From assembly GCF_001294455.1 (NCBI RefSeq), contig NZ_LIKT01000001.1:1-64000 (forward strand): a stretch of DNA of 64,000 bases. Direction: 5' to 3'. The position numbers were made by a program, and so were the translations under genes. This stretch comes from Phaeobacter sp. 11ANDIMAR09. Its GTDB lineage: Bacteria > Pseudomonadota > Alphaproteobacteria > Rhodobacterales > Rhodobacteraceae. Positions 49,626-58,544 of the stretch are shown one piece after another. The number at the start of each line of letters is the position of its first letter. The stretch's first letter is position 1. The notes beneath the pieces were generated by a model that did not search any database, was not told the DNA's origin, and saw only the letters and a list, made by a program, of their open reading frames with translations.

Positions 49626-51968
49626 ATGACCATCAAAGAGAAGTTCGACTCCATGGACTATGGCCCTGCCCCCGAAAATGCCGCCGAAGCACTGGCCTGG
49701 TTGATCGATCAAGGCGACCGGTTTGGTCACTTCATCAACGGCACCTTCACCGCGCCGCAGGACGGGTTTGACAGCCGCAATCCCGCCAGTGGCGAAGTGC
49801 TGGCCACCCTGAGCCAGGCCACACAGGCGGATGTTGATACCGCGGTCAAAGCCGCCCGTGCGGCCCAGCCGAAATGGGAAAAACTCGGGGGGCCGGGACG
49901 CGCGCGCTTCCTCTATGCCATTGCCCGGCTATTGCAGAAACACTCCCGCCTTTTTGCGGTGCTGGAAACCATGGACAACGGCAAGCCGATCCGCGAGAGC
50001 CGCGATATCGACATTCCTCTGGCACAGCGGCATTTCTACTATCACGCGGGCATGGCCCAACTGATGGAAAGCGAATTACCCGACGCGCAGGCGCTCGGCG
50101 TTTGTGGCCAGATCATCCCCTGGAACTTTCCGCTCTTGATGCTGGCCTGGAAGGTCGCTCCTGCCATTGCCATGGGCAATACCGTGGTGCTGAAACCGGC
50201 GGAATACACCTCGCTCACCGCGCTCTTGTTTGCCGATATCTGCCAGCAGGCCGGGCTGCCCAAGGGCGTGGTCAATATTGTCACCGGCGACGGTGCCGTG
50301 GGCGAGATGATCGTTGCCGCCGACGTGGACAAGATCGCCTTTACGGGCTCCACCTCGGTGGGGCGGCGCATCCGCGAGGCAACCGCCGGCACGGGCAAGG
50401 CGCTGACGCTCGAGCTGGGCGGCAAGTCGCCCTATATCGTCTTTGATGACGCCGATCTGGATTCAGCGGTTGAGGGTCTGGTGGATGCGATCTGGTTCAA
50501 TCAGGGACAGGTCTGCTGTGCCGGCTCGCGCCTGTTGGTGCAAGAAGGCATCGCAGCGCGTTTCTACACCAAGCTCAAGGCCCGCATGGACAAGCTGCGC
50601 ATTGGCAGCCCGCTGGATAAATCCATCGACATCGGCGCCGTTGTGGACCCGGTACAGTTGGAAACCATCACTTCGCTGGTCGCGGGCAATCAGGCAGGTG
50701 AAACCTATCAACCGAACCTAACGCTCCCCTCTGAAGGCTGCTTTTACCTGCCGACCTTGATTCAGGGCCTTTCGCCCGCTGATCCCCTGATGCAGGAAGA
50801 GATCTTTGGCCCGGTTCTGGTCTCTTGCACCTTCCGCACCCCTGCCGAGGCTGTGGAGCTGGCCAATAACAGTCGCTATGGGCTTGCCGCCACGGTCTGG
50901 AGCGAGAACGTCAACCTGACGCTGGATATCGCCCCCAAACTGGTGGCCGGTGTTGTCTGGATCAATGGCACCAATATGTTTGACGCCGCTGCGGGTTTTG
51001 GTGGCCTGCGCGAAAGCGGTTTTGGCCGTGAAGGCGGCTGGGAGGGCCTTAGCGCCTATACCCGTGCAAAAGGCAAAGCAAAGGCGCTGGCGCCAGTCAC
51101 AGCCTTTGCCGGCAAACACGATAGCCACGCCGCAGACCCGGTGGATCGCACGGCCAAGATGTATATCGGCGGCAAACAGGCGCGACCCGACAGCGGCTAT
51201 TCCAAAGCCGTCTACAATGCGCACGGTGCGCTTTTGGGCCATGTGGGCATGGGCAGTCGCAAAGACGTGCGCAACGCGGTTGAGGCCGCAGCCGGGGCCA
51301 AGGCCTGGTCCAAGACCACCGGCCATCTGCGGGCTCAGATCCTGTATTACATTGGCGAAAACCTCTCGGCCCGCGCCGAGGAGTTTGCCCATCGTATTGA
51401 TGCCATGACCGGCAAAAAGGGCGGCGCCAAGGAGGTCGATCTGTCGATCCAGCGCCTGTTCACCGCTGCGGCCTGGGCTGACAAATACGACGGTCAGGCC
51501 CATGGGGTGCCGATGCGTGCTGTCGCCCTGGCGATGAAGGAACCCGTCGGGGTGATTGGCGTGCTCTGCGCCGATGAGGCACCGCTGCTGGGCCTGGTCT
51601 CGGCCCTGGCCCCGGCATTGGCCATGGGCAACCGGGTGGTTCTGACCGCCTCCTCGCCCTTCCCGCTGGCTGCAACGGATTTCTATCAGGTTCTGGAAAC
51701 CTCTGATGTGCCTGCAGGTGTGGTCAACATTCTGACCGGTGAAGCCCGCGATCTGGCGGAACCCCTGGCCGCCCATATGAATGTGGATGCCGTCTGGAGC
51801 TTCTCCTCCAGCGATCTGAGCGCCAGTATCGAGAAGGCCTCGGCGCTCAACCTCAAGCGGACCTGGGTGGCTAACGCCACGTCGCTCGATTGGACGGTCG
51901 ATCACAGCCGCCGCTTCTTGCTAGAGTCCACCGAGGTGAAGAACATCTGGGTGCCCTACGGGGAATAG
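49626..51968 (+). CDS. Fused aldehyde dehydrogenase of the ALDH16 type
   Basis: 780 residues: an N-terminal complete ALDH (about 1-500; catalytic Cys in NQGQVCCAGSR, Glu in LTLELGGKSP, NAD-site FTGSTSVGRRI) followed by a second, shorter ALDH-like module (about 520-780; MYIGGKQARPDSGYSKAVYN) that lacks the catalytic cysteine region. This two-domain form with an inactive C-terminal copy is characteristic of ALDH16. A good ribosome binding site (GAAGGAGCATCAGAC) precedes the ATG. Coupled closely to deoC, so acetaldehyde to acetate is the likely reaction, though longer aldehydes are possible. Confidence 0.9.
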   Translation: MTIKEKFDSMDYGPAPENAAEALAWLIDQGDRFGHFINGTFTAPQDGFDSRNPASGEVLATLSQATQADVDTAVKAARAAQPKWEKLGGPGRARFLYAIARLLQKHSRLFAVLETMDNGKPIRESRDIDIPLAQRHFYYHAGMAQLMESELPDAQALGVCGQIIPWNFPLLMLAWKVAPAIAMGNTVVLKPAEYTSLTALLFADICQQAGLPKGVVNIVTGDGAVGEMIVAADVDKIAFTGSTSVGRRIREATAGTGKALTLELGGKSPYIVFDDADLDSAVEGLVDAIWFNQGQVCCAGSRLLVQEGIAARFYTKLKARMDKLRIGSPLDKSIDIGAVVDPVQLETITSLVAGNQAGETYQPNLTLPSEGCFYLPTLIQGLSPADPLMQEEIFGPVLVSCTFRTPAEAVELANNSRYGLAATVWSENVNLTLDIAPKLVAGVVWINGTNMFDAAAGFGGLRESGFGREGGWEGLSAYTRAKGKAKALAPVTAFAGKHDSHAADPVDRTAKMYIGGKQARPDSGYSKAVYNAHGALLGHVGMGSRKDVRNAVEAAAGAKAWSKTTGHLRAQILYYIGENLSARAEEFAHRIDAMTGKKGGAKEVDLSIQRLFTAAAWADKYDGQAHGVPMRAVALAMKEPVGVIGVLCADEAPLLGLVSALAPALAMGNRVVLTASSPFPLAATDFYQVLETSDVPAGVVNILTGEARDLAEPLAAHMNVDAVWSFSSSDLSASIEKASALNLKRTWVANATSLDWTVDHSRRFLLESTEVKNIWVPYGE

Positions 51969-51991
51969 CCCGCAGGACCAAAAGGGAGAAT

Positions 51992-52825
51992 ATGATGGCC
52001 ACCGGATTTGATTTTAACAACAAAACGGTGGCCGTCATTGGCGGCACCAGCGGCATCAACCGCGGGATCGCCGAACGTTTTGCCGCCGCAGGCGCACGGG
52101 TGGCTGTGGCCTCGCGCTCGCAGGACAAGGTGGATGACACGGTTGCCGCTCTAAATGATCTTGGCGCAGCCGAGGCCATGGGAATCGCCTTTGACGTGCG
52201 TGATCCGGATGCGGTTGCGGCGGGATTTGAGCAGATCCACCAGGCCTTTGGCGATCTCGACATCCTGGTGTCGGGAGCCGCAGGCAACTTTCCGGCACTG
52301 GCAGCGGATATGTCGATCAACGCCTTCAAGACCGTGGTCGATATCGACCTGATGGGCACCGTGCATGTGATGAAGGCGGCTTATCCCTATCTGACCCGTC
52401 CCGGTGCCAGCATCATCAGCATTTCGGCGCCACAGTCCTATCTGCCCTATGAAGGCCAGTCCCATGTCTGCGCCGCCAAGGCGGGCGTGGATCAGATCAC
52501 CCGTACGCTCAGCATGGAATGGGGCCTTGAGGGCATCCGCATCAACTCAGTCGTGCCCGGCTTTATCGACGGCACCGAAGGCGCCCGACGCCTGGCCCCC
52601 AGCCCCGAAGTGCTCAAGGGGCTGACCCGCAGCATCCCGCTGGGACGCCTGGGGGAATGTGATGATGTGGCCAATGCCTGCCTGTTCCTGGCCTCGGATA
52701 TGGCCAGCTATATCAGCGGTACGGTTCTGGCCGTGGATGGCGCGCTCTATCAGCGTGGTTCAGGCGGGATTGGCGAAATGATGGGGCATATGCTGCGCCA
52801 GGCCTCGACCGCAAAAAAGAGCTGA
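51992..52825 (+). CDS. Short-chain dehydrogenase/reductase, 2,4-dienoyl-CoA reductase-like
   Basis: 277 residues. The coenzyme motif is VAVIGGTSGINRGIA and the GAAGNF motif replaces NNAG. The usual YxxxK active-site tyrosine is a valine (HVCAAKAG), while the lysine is kept, as in peroxisomal-type 2,4-dienoyl-CoA reductases; VVPGFIDGTEGARRL also fits that group. It reduces 2,4-dienoyl-CoA esters in the breakdown of unsaturated fatty acids. It lies 23 bases after the ALDH16 gene, with AAAGGGAGAATAT before the start, and a terminator follows. Its link to deoxyribose breakdown is unclear. Confidence 0.85.
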   Translation: MMATGFDFNNKTVAVIGGTSGINRGIAERFAAAGARVAVASRSQDKVDDTVAALNDLGAAEAMGIAFDVRDPDAVAAGFEQIHQAFGDLDILVSGAAGNFPALAADMSINAFKTVVDIDLMGTVHVMKAAYPYLTRPGASIISISAPQSYLPYEGQSHVCAAKAGVDQITRTLSMEWGLEGIRINSVVPGFIDGTEGARRLAPSPEVLKGLTRSIPLGRLGECDDVANACLFLASDMASYISGTVLAVDGALYQRGSGGIGEMMGHMLRQASTAKKS

Positions 52826-52850
52826 TCGCCAGCCCCTCGCAGAAGATCAT

Positions 52851-52883
52851 GCAGCCCCATCAACTGGCGGGGCTGCTTTTTAT
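52851..52883 (+). terminator. Rho-independent terminator after the deoC-ALDH16-SDR genes
   Basis: GCAGCCCC (52851-52858) and GGGGCTGC (52869-52876) form a perfect 8-bp stem with a 10-base loop, followed by TTTTTATT. It separates the plus-strand unit from the convergent M16 protease pair. Confidence 0.85.
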
Positions 52884-52900
52884 TGCCTCAGACGCGCCTG

Positions 52901-54226
52901 TCACTGGTTGGCGATCAGCCCTTCGGGGCGCCCCACCACAGTGAAATGCAGCTTCTCTGGCAGCAGGATCTCGCTGGCGACCCGGTTGATCTCCTCCAGA
53001 GTGACCGCGTTGACCTTGTCGTTGCGGGTCTGAACATAGTCAATCGGCAGATCATCCATCTGCATCCCCACCAGGATCGAGGCAATGCGGCCATTGCCAT
53101 CAAAGCGCAGCGGATAGGCGCCAGTCAGATAGGTCTTGGCATCCATAAGCTCTTTCTCAGTCACGCCCTCCGTGGCCAGACGCTGCCATTCGCCTTGGAT
53201 CACCGAGACGGCCTCTGCCATCTTGGAGTTTGCGGACCCCAACTGCCCCATATAGACCGCTGCCAGATCCTGAGGCACGAGATAGGAATAGACCCCATAG
53301 GTGAGCCCGCGCTTTTCGCGCACCTCTGTCATCAGGCGGCTGTCAAAAGAGCCACCACCCAGGATCTGGTTCATGATATAGGCCGCAAAGAACCGGTCAT
53401 CATCACGAGTGATACCCGCATGGCCAAACAGCGCCACCGATTGCGGCGTGTCATAATCCACAATGCTGACCCCACCGGGAATGGCGACATCAGCCGGACC
53501 CGGCAGCGGTGCGCCTGTCGCGGCCAAATCGCCCAACAAATCATCCAGAAGCGCGCCCAGTTCCGCAGGCGTTATATCCCCAACAGCGCTGACATAGAGC
53601 CTGTCGCGGGCCAAAATCGCCTCATGTGCGGCAAAGATATCCTGACGCGACAGCTCAGACACGCTGTCGATGGTGCCTTTGCCAGAGCTGCCATAGGGAT
53701 GATCGCCATAGGCCATGGCGGCAAAGGCCTGAGAGGCGATTTTGTTGGGATCTTTCAGATCCGAACGCAGCCCTGCCAATACCTGCGCCCGTACCCGGTC
53801 CAGCGCATCCTGATCAAAGCGCGGCTCATGCAGGGTCTGACGCAGCAGCGCCACGGCCTCGTCGCGGTTTTCGCTGAGGAAGCGGGCGGAAATCGACAGG
53901 CTGTCGCGATCAGTGTCATAGCCAAAGCTGGCGGCCAGGTTCTCAACCGCGCGGGCATAGTCCTGCGCCTGCATCTCGCCCGAACCCTCCTCCAGCAATC
54001 CGGCCATCAGATAGGTCGCACCCCGTTTTCCCGGCGCATCCAGCGAGGTGCCACCGCGAAAGCGCAACTCGAGCGCGGTAAAGGGGATCGAATGATCCTC
54101 CACCAGCCAGGCACTGATGCCGCCCGGGGATGTCACTTCGTTGATTTTGATTTCGGCCTGCGCGGGAAGAGCAAGCAGGGAAATCCAGGCAATAACGGTG
54201 GCGGTAAAAGCTGAAAGACGCATCAT
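52901..54226 (-). CDS. M16 peptidase-like protein, non-catalytic partner
   Basis: 441 residues with a signal peptide (LSAFTATVIAWISLLALPAQA) and two M16 domains. The zinc motif HxxEH is absent: the equivalent place reads TYLMAGLLEEG. It retains the C-terminal Arg/Tyr-rich segment (REKRGLTYGVYSYL) that helps bind substrate in non-catalytic partners. It should form a heterodimer with the catalytic M16 encoded just upstream. Its ATG overlaps the upstream stop by 4 bases, indicating coupled synthesis of a 1:1 complex. Periplasmic. Confidence 0.9.
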   Translation of the reverse strand: MMRLSAFTATVIAWISLLALPAQAEIKINEVTSPGGISAWLVEDHSIPFTALELRFRGGTSLDAPGKRGATYLMAGLLEEGSGEMQAQDYARAVENLAASFGYDTDRDSLSISARFLSENRDEAVALLRQTLHEPRFDQDALDRVRAQVLAGLRSDLKDPNKIASQAFAAMAYGDHPYGSSGKGTIDSVSELSRQDIFAAHEAILARDRLYVSAVGDITPAELGALLDDLLGDLAATGAPLPGPADVAIPGGVSIVDYDTPQSVALFGHAGITRDDDRFFAAYIMNQILGGGSFDSRLMTEVREKRGLTYGVYSYLVPQDLAAVYMGQLGSANSKMAEAVSVIQGEWQRLATEGVTEKELMDAKTYLTGAYPLRFDGNGRIASILVGMQMDDLPIDYVQTRNDKVNAVTLEEINRVASEILLPEKLHFTVVGRPEGLIANQ

Positions 54227-55587
54227 TTGCCCTCCTCCTGCCGCATCATCCACCCCGTGACCGAGGCTTCGGGGCGCAGCAAACCCTGCGCGGCAGCAAT
54301 GATTTCATCTGCAGTGACCGATTGCAGGATCTGTGGCCAGTCCTGTACGTCCTGAACCGTCAACCCCGAGGTCAGCGCCCGGCCGTAACGATTGGCAATC
54401 CCGTCCACATTGTCACGGGCATAGACTTCAGAAGCGCGCAGTTGCAGTTTGATCCGATCCAGCTGTTCGGGGTCCACCCCTGCCTCCAGAAACGCGACCA
54501 AGGTGGCGTCCAGCGCCGCTTCGGCCTCTTCCAACGTGACGCCCTGGGCGGGCACGATCAGGAAATCAAAGCTGGTCTTGTCCAGTGAAACCCCGGAATA
54601 AAAGGCCCCCGTATAAACCGCCACCTGCTGATCAAACTGCAGCGCATTGGAGAGGTAAGAGGTCGATCCACCGCCCAGAAGCTCTGACAACAGATACAGC
54701 GCTGCCGCCTCTTCTTGGGCACCGGTATTGCGCTCGGTTGCAAGATAGGAACGCTGAACATAGGGCTGGGCCACGCGGGGATCGCGAAAGATCAGCCGCC
54801 GTTCAGCGTTTTGGGGCGGCTCCTTGCTGCGCGCACGCTCTGTCGGCAGGTCTGGGTTGGCCGGAATGACACCATAATATCTCTCGGCCAGGGCTTTCAC
54901 CTCTTCCGGGTTCACATCCCCTGAAACCACCAGAATTGCGTTATTGGGCGCGTAATAGGTGCTGTAAAAGGATAGGGCATCTGCCATATCCAGCTCTTCC
55001 ATTTCATGCCGCCAGCCAATCACAGGCTGGCCATAGCGATGGTTGAGATACTGCGCCGCGTTCAACTGTTCTCCAAACAGGGCCCGGGGATTGTTGTCGG
55101 TGCGCTGGTTGCGTTCTTCCAGGATCACTTCGCGCTCAGTGAGGATATCCCCTTCGGAAAGGCGCAGATTGACCATTCGGTCGCTCTCCATCCGCATCAT
55201 CAGTTCCAGCCGATCCGAGGCAACCCGCTGATAATAGGCGGTGTAATCATAGCTGGTAAAGGCGTTATCGCGCCCCCCATTGGCCGCCACGGTGGCAGAG
55301 AGCTCACCAGGGGCGAGGGTATCAGTGCCCTTGAACAACAGATGTTCCAGGAAATGCGCCACACCGGACTGGCCGACGGGTTCATCCGCAGACCCCGCGC
55401 GATACCAGACCATATGCTGCACCACCGGCACCCGGTGATCCTCGACAACAACAACCTCCATGCCATTCTCCAGAGAGAAACTGGTCACCAGGTCATCCGA
55501 CCCCGAAGCACCGTCCTGGGACTTGGCCACAGCGCCTGACAGGCTGAGGCTCAGCATGGTTGCCGCCAAAGCAATCCTTGCGAACAT
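54223..55587 (-). CDS. M16 family zinc metallopeptidase, catalytic subunit
   Basis: 454 residues with a signal peptide (MFARIALAATMLSLSLSGAVA). The inverted zinc motif HxxEH is intact (HFLEHLLFKG, His78, Glu81, His82) with the distal Glu in ILTEREVILEERN. M16B periplasmic enzymes of this kind degrade peptides or process small proteins. It is the first gene of the pair with the inactive partner. The 252-base upstream region shows only the terminator of the DUF3035 gene and a promoter-sized AT-richer stretch. Confidence 0.93.
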   Translation of the reverse strand: MFARIALAATMLSLSLSGAVAKSQDGASGSDDLVTSFSLENGMEVVVVEDHRVPVVQHMVWYRAGSADEPVGQSGVAHFLEHLLFKGTDTLAPGELSATVAANGGRDNAFTSYDYTAYYQRVASDRLELMMRMESDRMVNLRLSEGDILTEREVILEERNQRTDNNPRALFGEQLNAAQYLNHRYGQPVIGWRHEMEELDMADALSFYSTYYAPNNAILVVSGDVNPEEVKALAERYYGVIPANPDLPTERARSKEPPQNAERRLIFRDPRVAQPYVQRSYLATERNTGAQEEAAALYLLSELLGGGSTSYLSNALQFDQQVAVYTGAFYSGVSLDKTSFDFLIVPAQGVTLEEAEAALDATLVAFLEAGVDPEQLDRIKLQLRASEVYARDNVDGIANRYGRALTSGLTVQDVQDWPQILQSVTADEIIAAAQGLLRPEASVTGWMMRQEEGK

Positions 55588-55788
55588 TGGGGTGTCTCCT
55601 CATTGTTGACGTCTCGGCCCGTTGGGCCTGGGCCTCTATTTGGGTCACTGCTGCTTTGTGTTCAACCTACGCCCCTGATATCTGGGCGCAAGCAACACTA
55701 TCGTAAACGTGAAAAGTGAAGGCCTCACTGCGCCGCGTTTTGACACAGAGTAACAAGAGCTCGCTCAACAACAGATGAAGCGGGTCAA

Positions 55789-55815
55789 AGCAAAACAGGG
55801 CTGCCAAAGCAGCCC
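55789..55815 (-). terminator. Rho-independent terminator after the DUF3035 lipoprotein gene
   Basis: On the minus strand GGGCTGC and GCAGCCC (55798-55815) form a 7-bp stem with a 4-base loop, followed by TGTTTTGCTTT. It ends the rsmB-to-DUF3035 run before the M16 pair. Confidence 0.75.
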
Positions 55816-55839
55816 CGTCATCCTGATTTCACCGTAGAG

Positions 55840-56361
55840 TTACTCTCCGCTTGCAGGCGGCGCGGAAGGCGTAGCGACCCCGGCCCGGCGGAAGGCCTCA
55901 TTAGCGGCAAAGGGATCTAGTGTTTGTCTGGAATAGATCTGCTCGTAGCGGTCAACTGGGGCGATTTTGATGCGCCCGCCACGGCGTCTGCGTTTCAAGA
56001 AAGCCGCATCTTCAGCAGCCAAGACCTGGCGCACGTCCGGCGAGACACCATACCGGCTGGAGGCGGTGACCAAGCCGGCATCACTGGCTGGAACAGATCC
56101 GGCGGGCAGCAATGCATCTGGCCTGCCCCCCAGGGCAGCGACGGCCTCGGCCTGCGGATTGACATCGGTGCGGTTCTGACCACCCGGTGTTGGCACCGGC
56201 AGATCCGCGTAGCTGTCCGGCGCGCTCAATGGCTTGGGAGGCAGCACAAGAAACTCATCCGGTCCGGTGCCGGTACTGCGAATATCGCGCAGCTCCTTTT
56301 TGCCGCAGCCAGACACAGCCACAGCACAGATCAGACCGATTATCGCCAGAGGAATCCGCAT
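55840..56361 (-). CDS. DUF3035 family lipoprotein
   Basis: 173 residues with a lipoprotein signal and lipobox (LICAVAVSGC, Cys19). The mature part is proline-rich and basic in the middle (FLKRRRRGGRIK) and matches DUF3035, a family of alphaproteobacterial lipoproteins of unknown function. It follows lspA, the lipoprotein signal peptidase gene, by 55 bases on the same strand, so the enzyme that processes it is encoded immediately upstream. Confidence 0.87.
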   Translation of the reverse strand: MRIPLAIIGLICAVAVSGCGKKELRDIRSTGTGPDEFLVLPPKPLSAPDSYADLPVPTPGGQNRTDVNPQAEAVAALGGRPDALLPAGSVPASDAGLVTASSRYGVSPDVRQVLAAEDAAFLKRRRRGGRIKIAPVDRYEQIYSRQTLDPFAANEAFRRAGVATPSAPPASGE

Positions 56362-56416
56362 TTCCCCAATACTCCCGTCAGTTTCAACGCGGTTTTAGCC
56401 TATTTCCCAAAGGAGG

Positions 56417-56902
56417 TCACGCAGGCTTTTTGATGCGCCCTTCAAACAGGATCAAACCCGCCGCTCCGGCAAAAATAAACACATCCGCCAGATTAAAGAC
56501 ATAAGGATTGTTCAGCCCACAACAGGACATATTGAGAAAGTCGAGCACATAGCCATAGAGCAGCCGATCCGCCACATTGCCAAGAGCGCCGCCAATGACC
56601 AGGCCTGCCGAGAGCTGCATCAAAGCGCCCTTGTCACGCCCCCGCCCGATCCACAGGACCAGCGTCAGACAGATCGCCAGCGACAGGCCAATAAGGATCC
56701 ACCGGGCGCTGTCTGCCCCGTCGCCAAAGAGGCCAAAATTGATGCCTGTGTTTTCGCCATAGCGAAAATTCAGCAGCGGCGGCAGCACATCAATGCTGAG
56801 ACGACGCGACAGGCCCATCCAGTGGATGACCAGGTATTTGCTGGCCTGATCCAGGAGGAAGGCCCAAAAGGCGCCCCAGAATATCATACGTGCTGCTGCC
56901 AT
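56417..56902 (-). CDS. lspA: Lipoprotein signal peptidase (signal peptidase II)
   Basis: 161 residues with four membrane helices. The catalytic aspartates are Asp112 in GNVADRL and Asp140 in FNLADVF, the two diagnostic motifs of the aspartyl peptidase LspA, which removes signal peptides from prolipoproteins. The start at 56902 lies 19 bases after the purH stop; the longer frame to 56974 would run into purH. A purH-lspA-DUF3035 order is seen. Confidence 0.95.
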   Translation of the reverse strand: MAAARMIFWGAFWAFLLDQASKYLVIHWMGLSRRLSIDVLPPLLNFRYGENTGINFGLFGDGADSARWILIGLSLAICLTLVLWIGRGRDKGALMQLSAGLVIGGALGNVADRLLYGYVLDFLNMSCCGLNNPYVFNLADVFIFAGAAGLILFEGRIKKPA

Positions 56903-56921
56903 GTTTTTCTCGTGTCTCGTC

Positions 56922-58511
56922 TTAGTGGCGGAAGTGGCGCATGCCGGTAAAGACCATCGCAATGCCCTGCTCATTGGCCGCCGCGATCACCTCTTCGTCG
57001 CGCATCGAGCCACCGGGTTGGATCACGCAGGTCGCCCCAGCAGCCGCCGCTTCCAGCAGACCATCGGCAAAGGGGAAAAACGCGTCAGAAGCCACGGCTG
57101 AGCCCTTGGCAAGGCTTTCGTCCAGACCCAGCTCATCCGCCATGCGCTGCGCTTTTGACGCCGCCACATTGGCACTGTCCAACCGGCTCATCTGGCCGGC
57201 GCCAACGCCAACGGTCGCATTGCCTTTGACATAGACGATGGCATTGGATTTGACGTGTTTCGCCACTTTCCAGGCAAAAAGCAGATCCTGCATCTGTTCA
57301 TCCGTAGGTGCCTTCTTGGTGACAACCTTCAGATCCTCCATGCCAACGTAACCCACGTCTTTGTCCTGAACCAACACGCCGCCGCCCACCTGTTTATAGG
57401 CGGTTTGGGCCGCACGGGTGTCAGGCAGGCCATCGGTCAGCAAAAGACGCAGGTTCTTTTTGGCAGCAAAAATCGCCTTGGCCTCATCCGAGGCACCGGG
57501 GGCAATCACCACCTCGGTGAAGATTTCGACAATCTTGGTCGCGGTCTCTGCGTCCAGCGGCTGGTTCAGGGCAACAATACCACCAAAGGCCGAGGTGCGG
57601 TCACAGTCAAAAGCCTTTTGGTAGGCCTCGGTCAGGCTCGCGCCTTTGGCTACACCGCAGGGGTTGGCGTGCTTGATGATGGCCACGGCAGCTGTCTCTG
57701 CCGGATCAAACTCCGCCACCAGCTCATAGGCGGCGTCGGTGTCATTGATGTTGTTGTAGGACAGTTCCTTGCCCTGCAGCTGCACAGCAGTGGCCACACC
57801 GGGACGGCCCGTGCCATCGGTATAAAAGGCCGCCTGCTGATGGCTGTTTTCACCATAGCGCAGGGTTTGCTTCAACTCGCCGGCAAAGGCACGGCGACGT
57901 GGCGTTGGTTCGTTGATCGCCCCCGCCATCCAGGTCGACACGGCCGCATCATAGGCGGCTGTGCGCGCGTAGGCGATCTGCGACAGGCGCTGACGGAAGG
58001 CATAGGAGGTCTGACCGTCGTTGGCGTCCAATTCCGCCAGCAGAGCATCATAGTCTTCGACATCGGTCACCACGTTCACGAACAGGTGGTTCTTGGAGGC
58101 GGCGCGGATCATTGCCGGACCGCCAATGTCGATGTTTTCAATCATCTCATCATAACCGGCACCACGCGCCAGAGCGGCCTCGAACGGATAGAGGTTCACC
58201 ACAAGCAGGTCGATGGCGCCAATGCCATGCTCGGTCATGGCGGCCACATGGGTGTCATTGTCGCGCAGCGCCAGCAGACCACCATGCACCATCGGGTGCA
58301 GGGTCTTGACCCGGCCATCCATCATTTCCGGAAAGCCGGTCACATCCGCGACGTCTTTCACGCTAAGGCCTGCGTCCCGCAGCGCCTTGGCGGACCCACC
58401 GGTCGACAGCAATTCAACACCACGCGCAGCCAGCGCCTTGCCCAGATCGATCAGGCCGGTTTTATCGGAAACGGAAAGCAGCGCGCGGCGTACGGGGTGA
58501 AGGTCGGTCAT
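56922..58511 (-). CDS. purH: Bifunctional AICAR transformylase/IMP cyclohydrolase
   Basis: 529 residues of normal PurH length. The N-terminal MGS-like IMP cyclohydrolase domain (about 1-200; [29 protein letters not shown]) and the C-terminal transformylase domain ([36 protein letters not shown]) are complete. It performs the last two steps of IMP synthesis. It lies 33 bases after the heparinase-like gene and before lspA, in a tight minus-strand series. Confidence 0.97.
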   Translation of the reverse strand: MTDLHPVRRALLSVSDKTGLIDLGKALAARGVELLSTGGSAKALRDAGLSVKDVADVTGFPEMMDGRVKTLHPMVHGGLLALRDNDTHVAAMTEHGIGAIDLLVVNLYPFEAALARGAGYDEMIENIDIGGPAMIRAASKNHLFVNVVTDVEDYDALLAELDANDGQTSYAFRQRLSQIAYARTAAYDAAVSTWMAGAINEPTPRRRAFAGELKQTLRYGENSHQQAAFYTDGTGRPGVATAVQLQGKELSYNNINDTDAAYELVAEFDPAETAAVAIIKHANPCGVAKGASLTEAYQKAFDCDRTSAFGGIVALNQPLDAETATKIVEIFTEVVIAPGASDEAKAIFAAKKNLRLLLTDGLPDTRAAQTAYKQVGGGVLVQDKDVGYVGMEDLKVVTKKAPTDEQMQDLLFAWKVAKHVKSNAIVYVKGNATVGVGAGQMSRLDSANVAASKAQRMADELGLDESLAKGSAVASDAFFPFADGLLEAAAAGATCVIQPGGSMRDEEVIAAANEQGIAMVFTGMRHFRH

Positions 58512-58544
58512 GGCAGGGCGGTCCTTTGTAGGCTCAGATGAGGC

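Noticed and set aside
52883-54214. 443-codon plus-strand open frame
   Set aside because: Antisense to the M16 gene and starts inside the terminator of the preceding unit.
57255-58541. 428-codon plus-strand open frame
   Set aside because: Antisense to purH, a complete and unambiguous gene.
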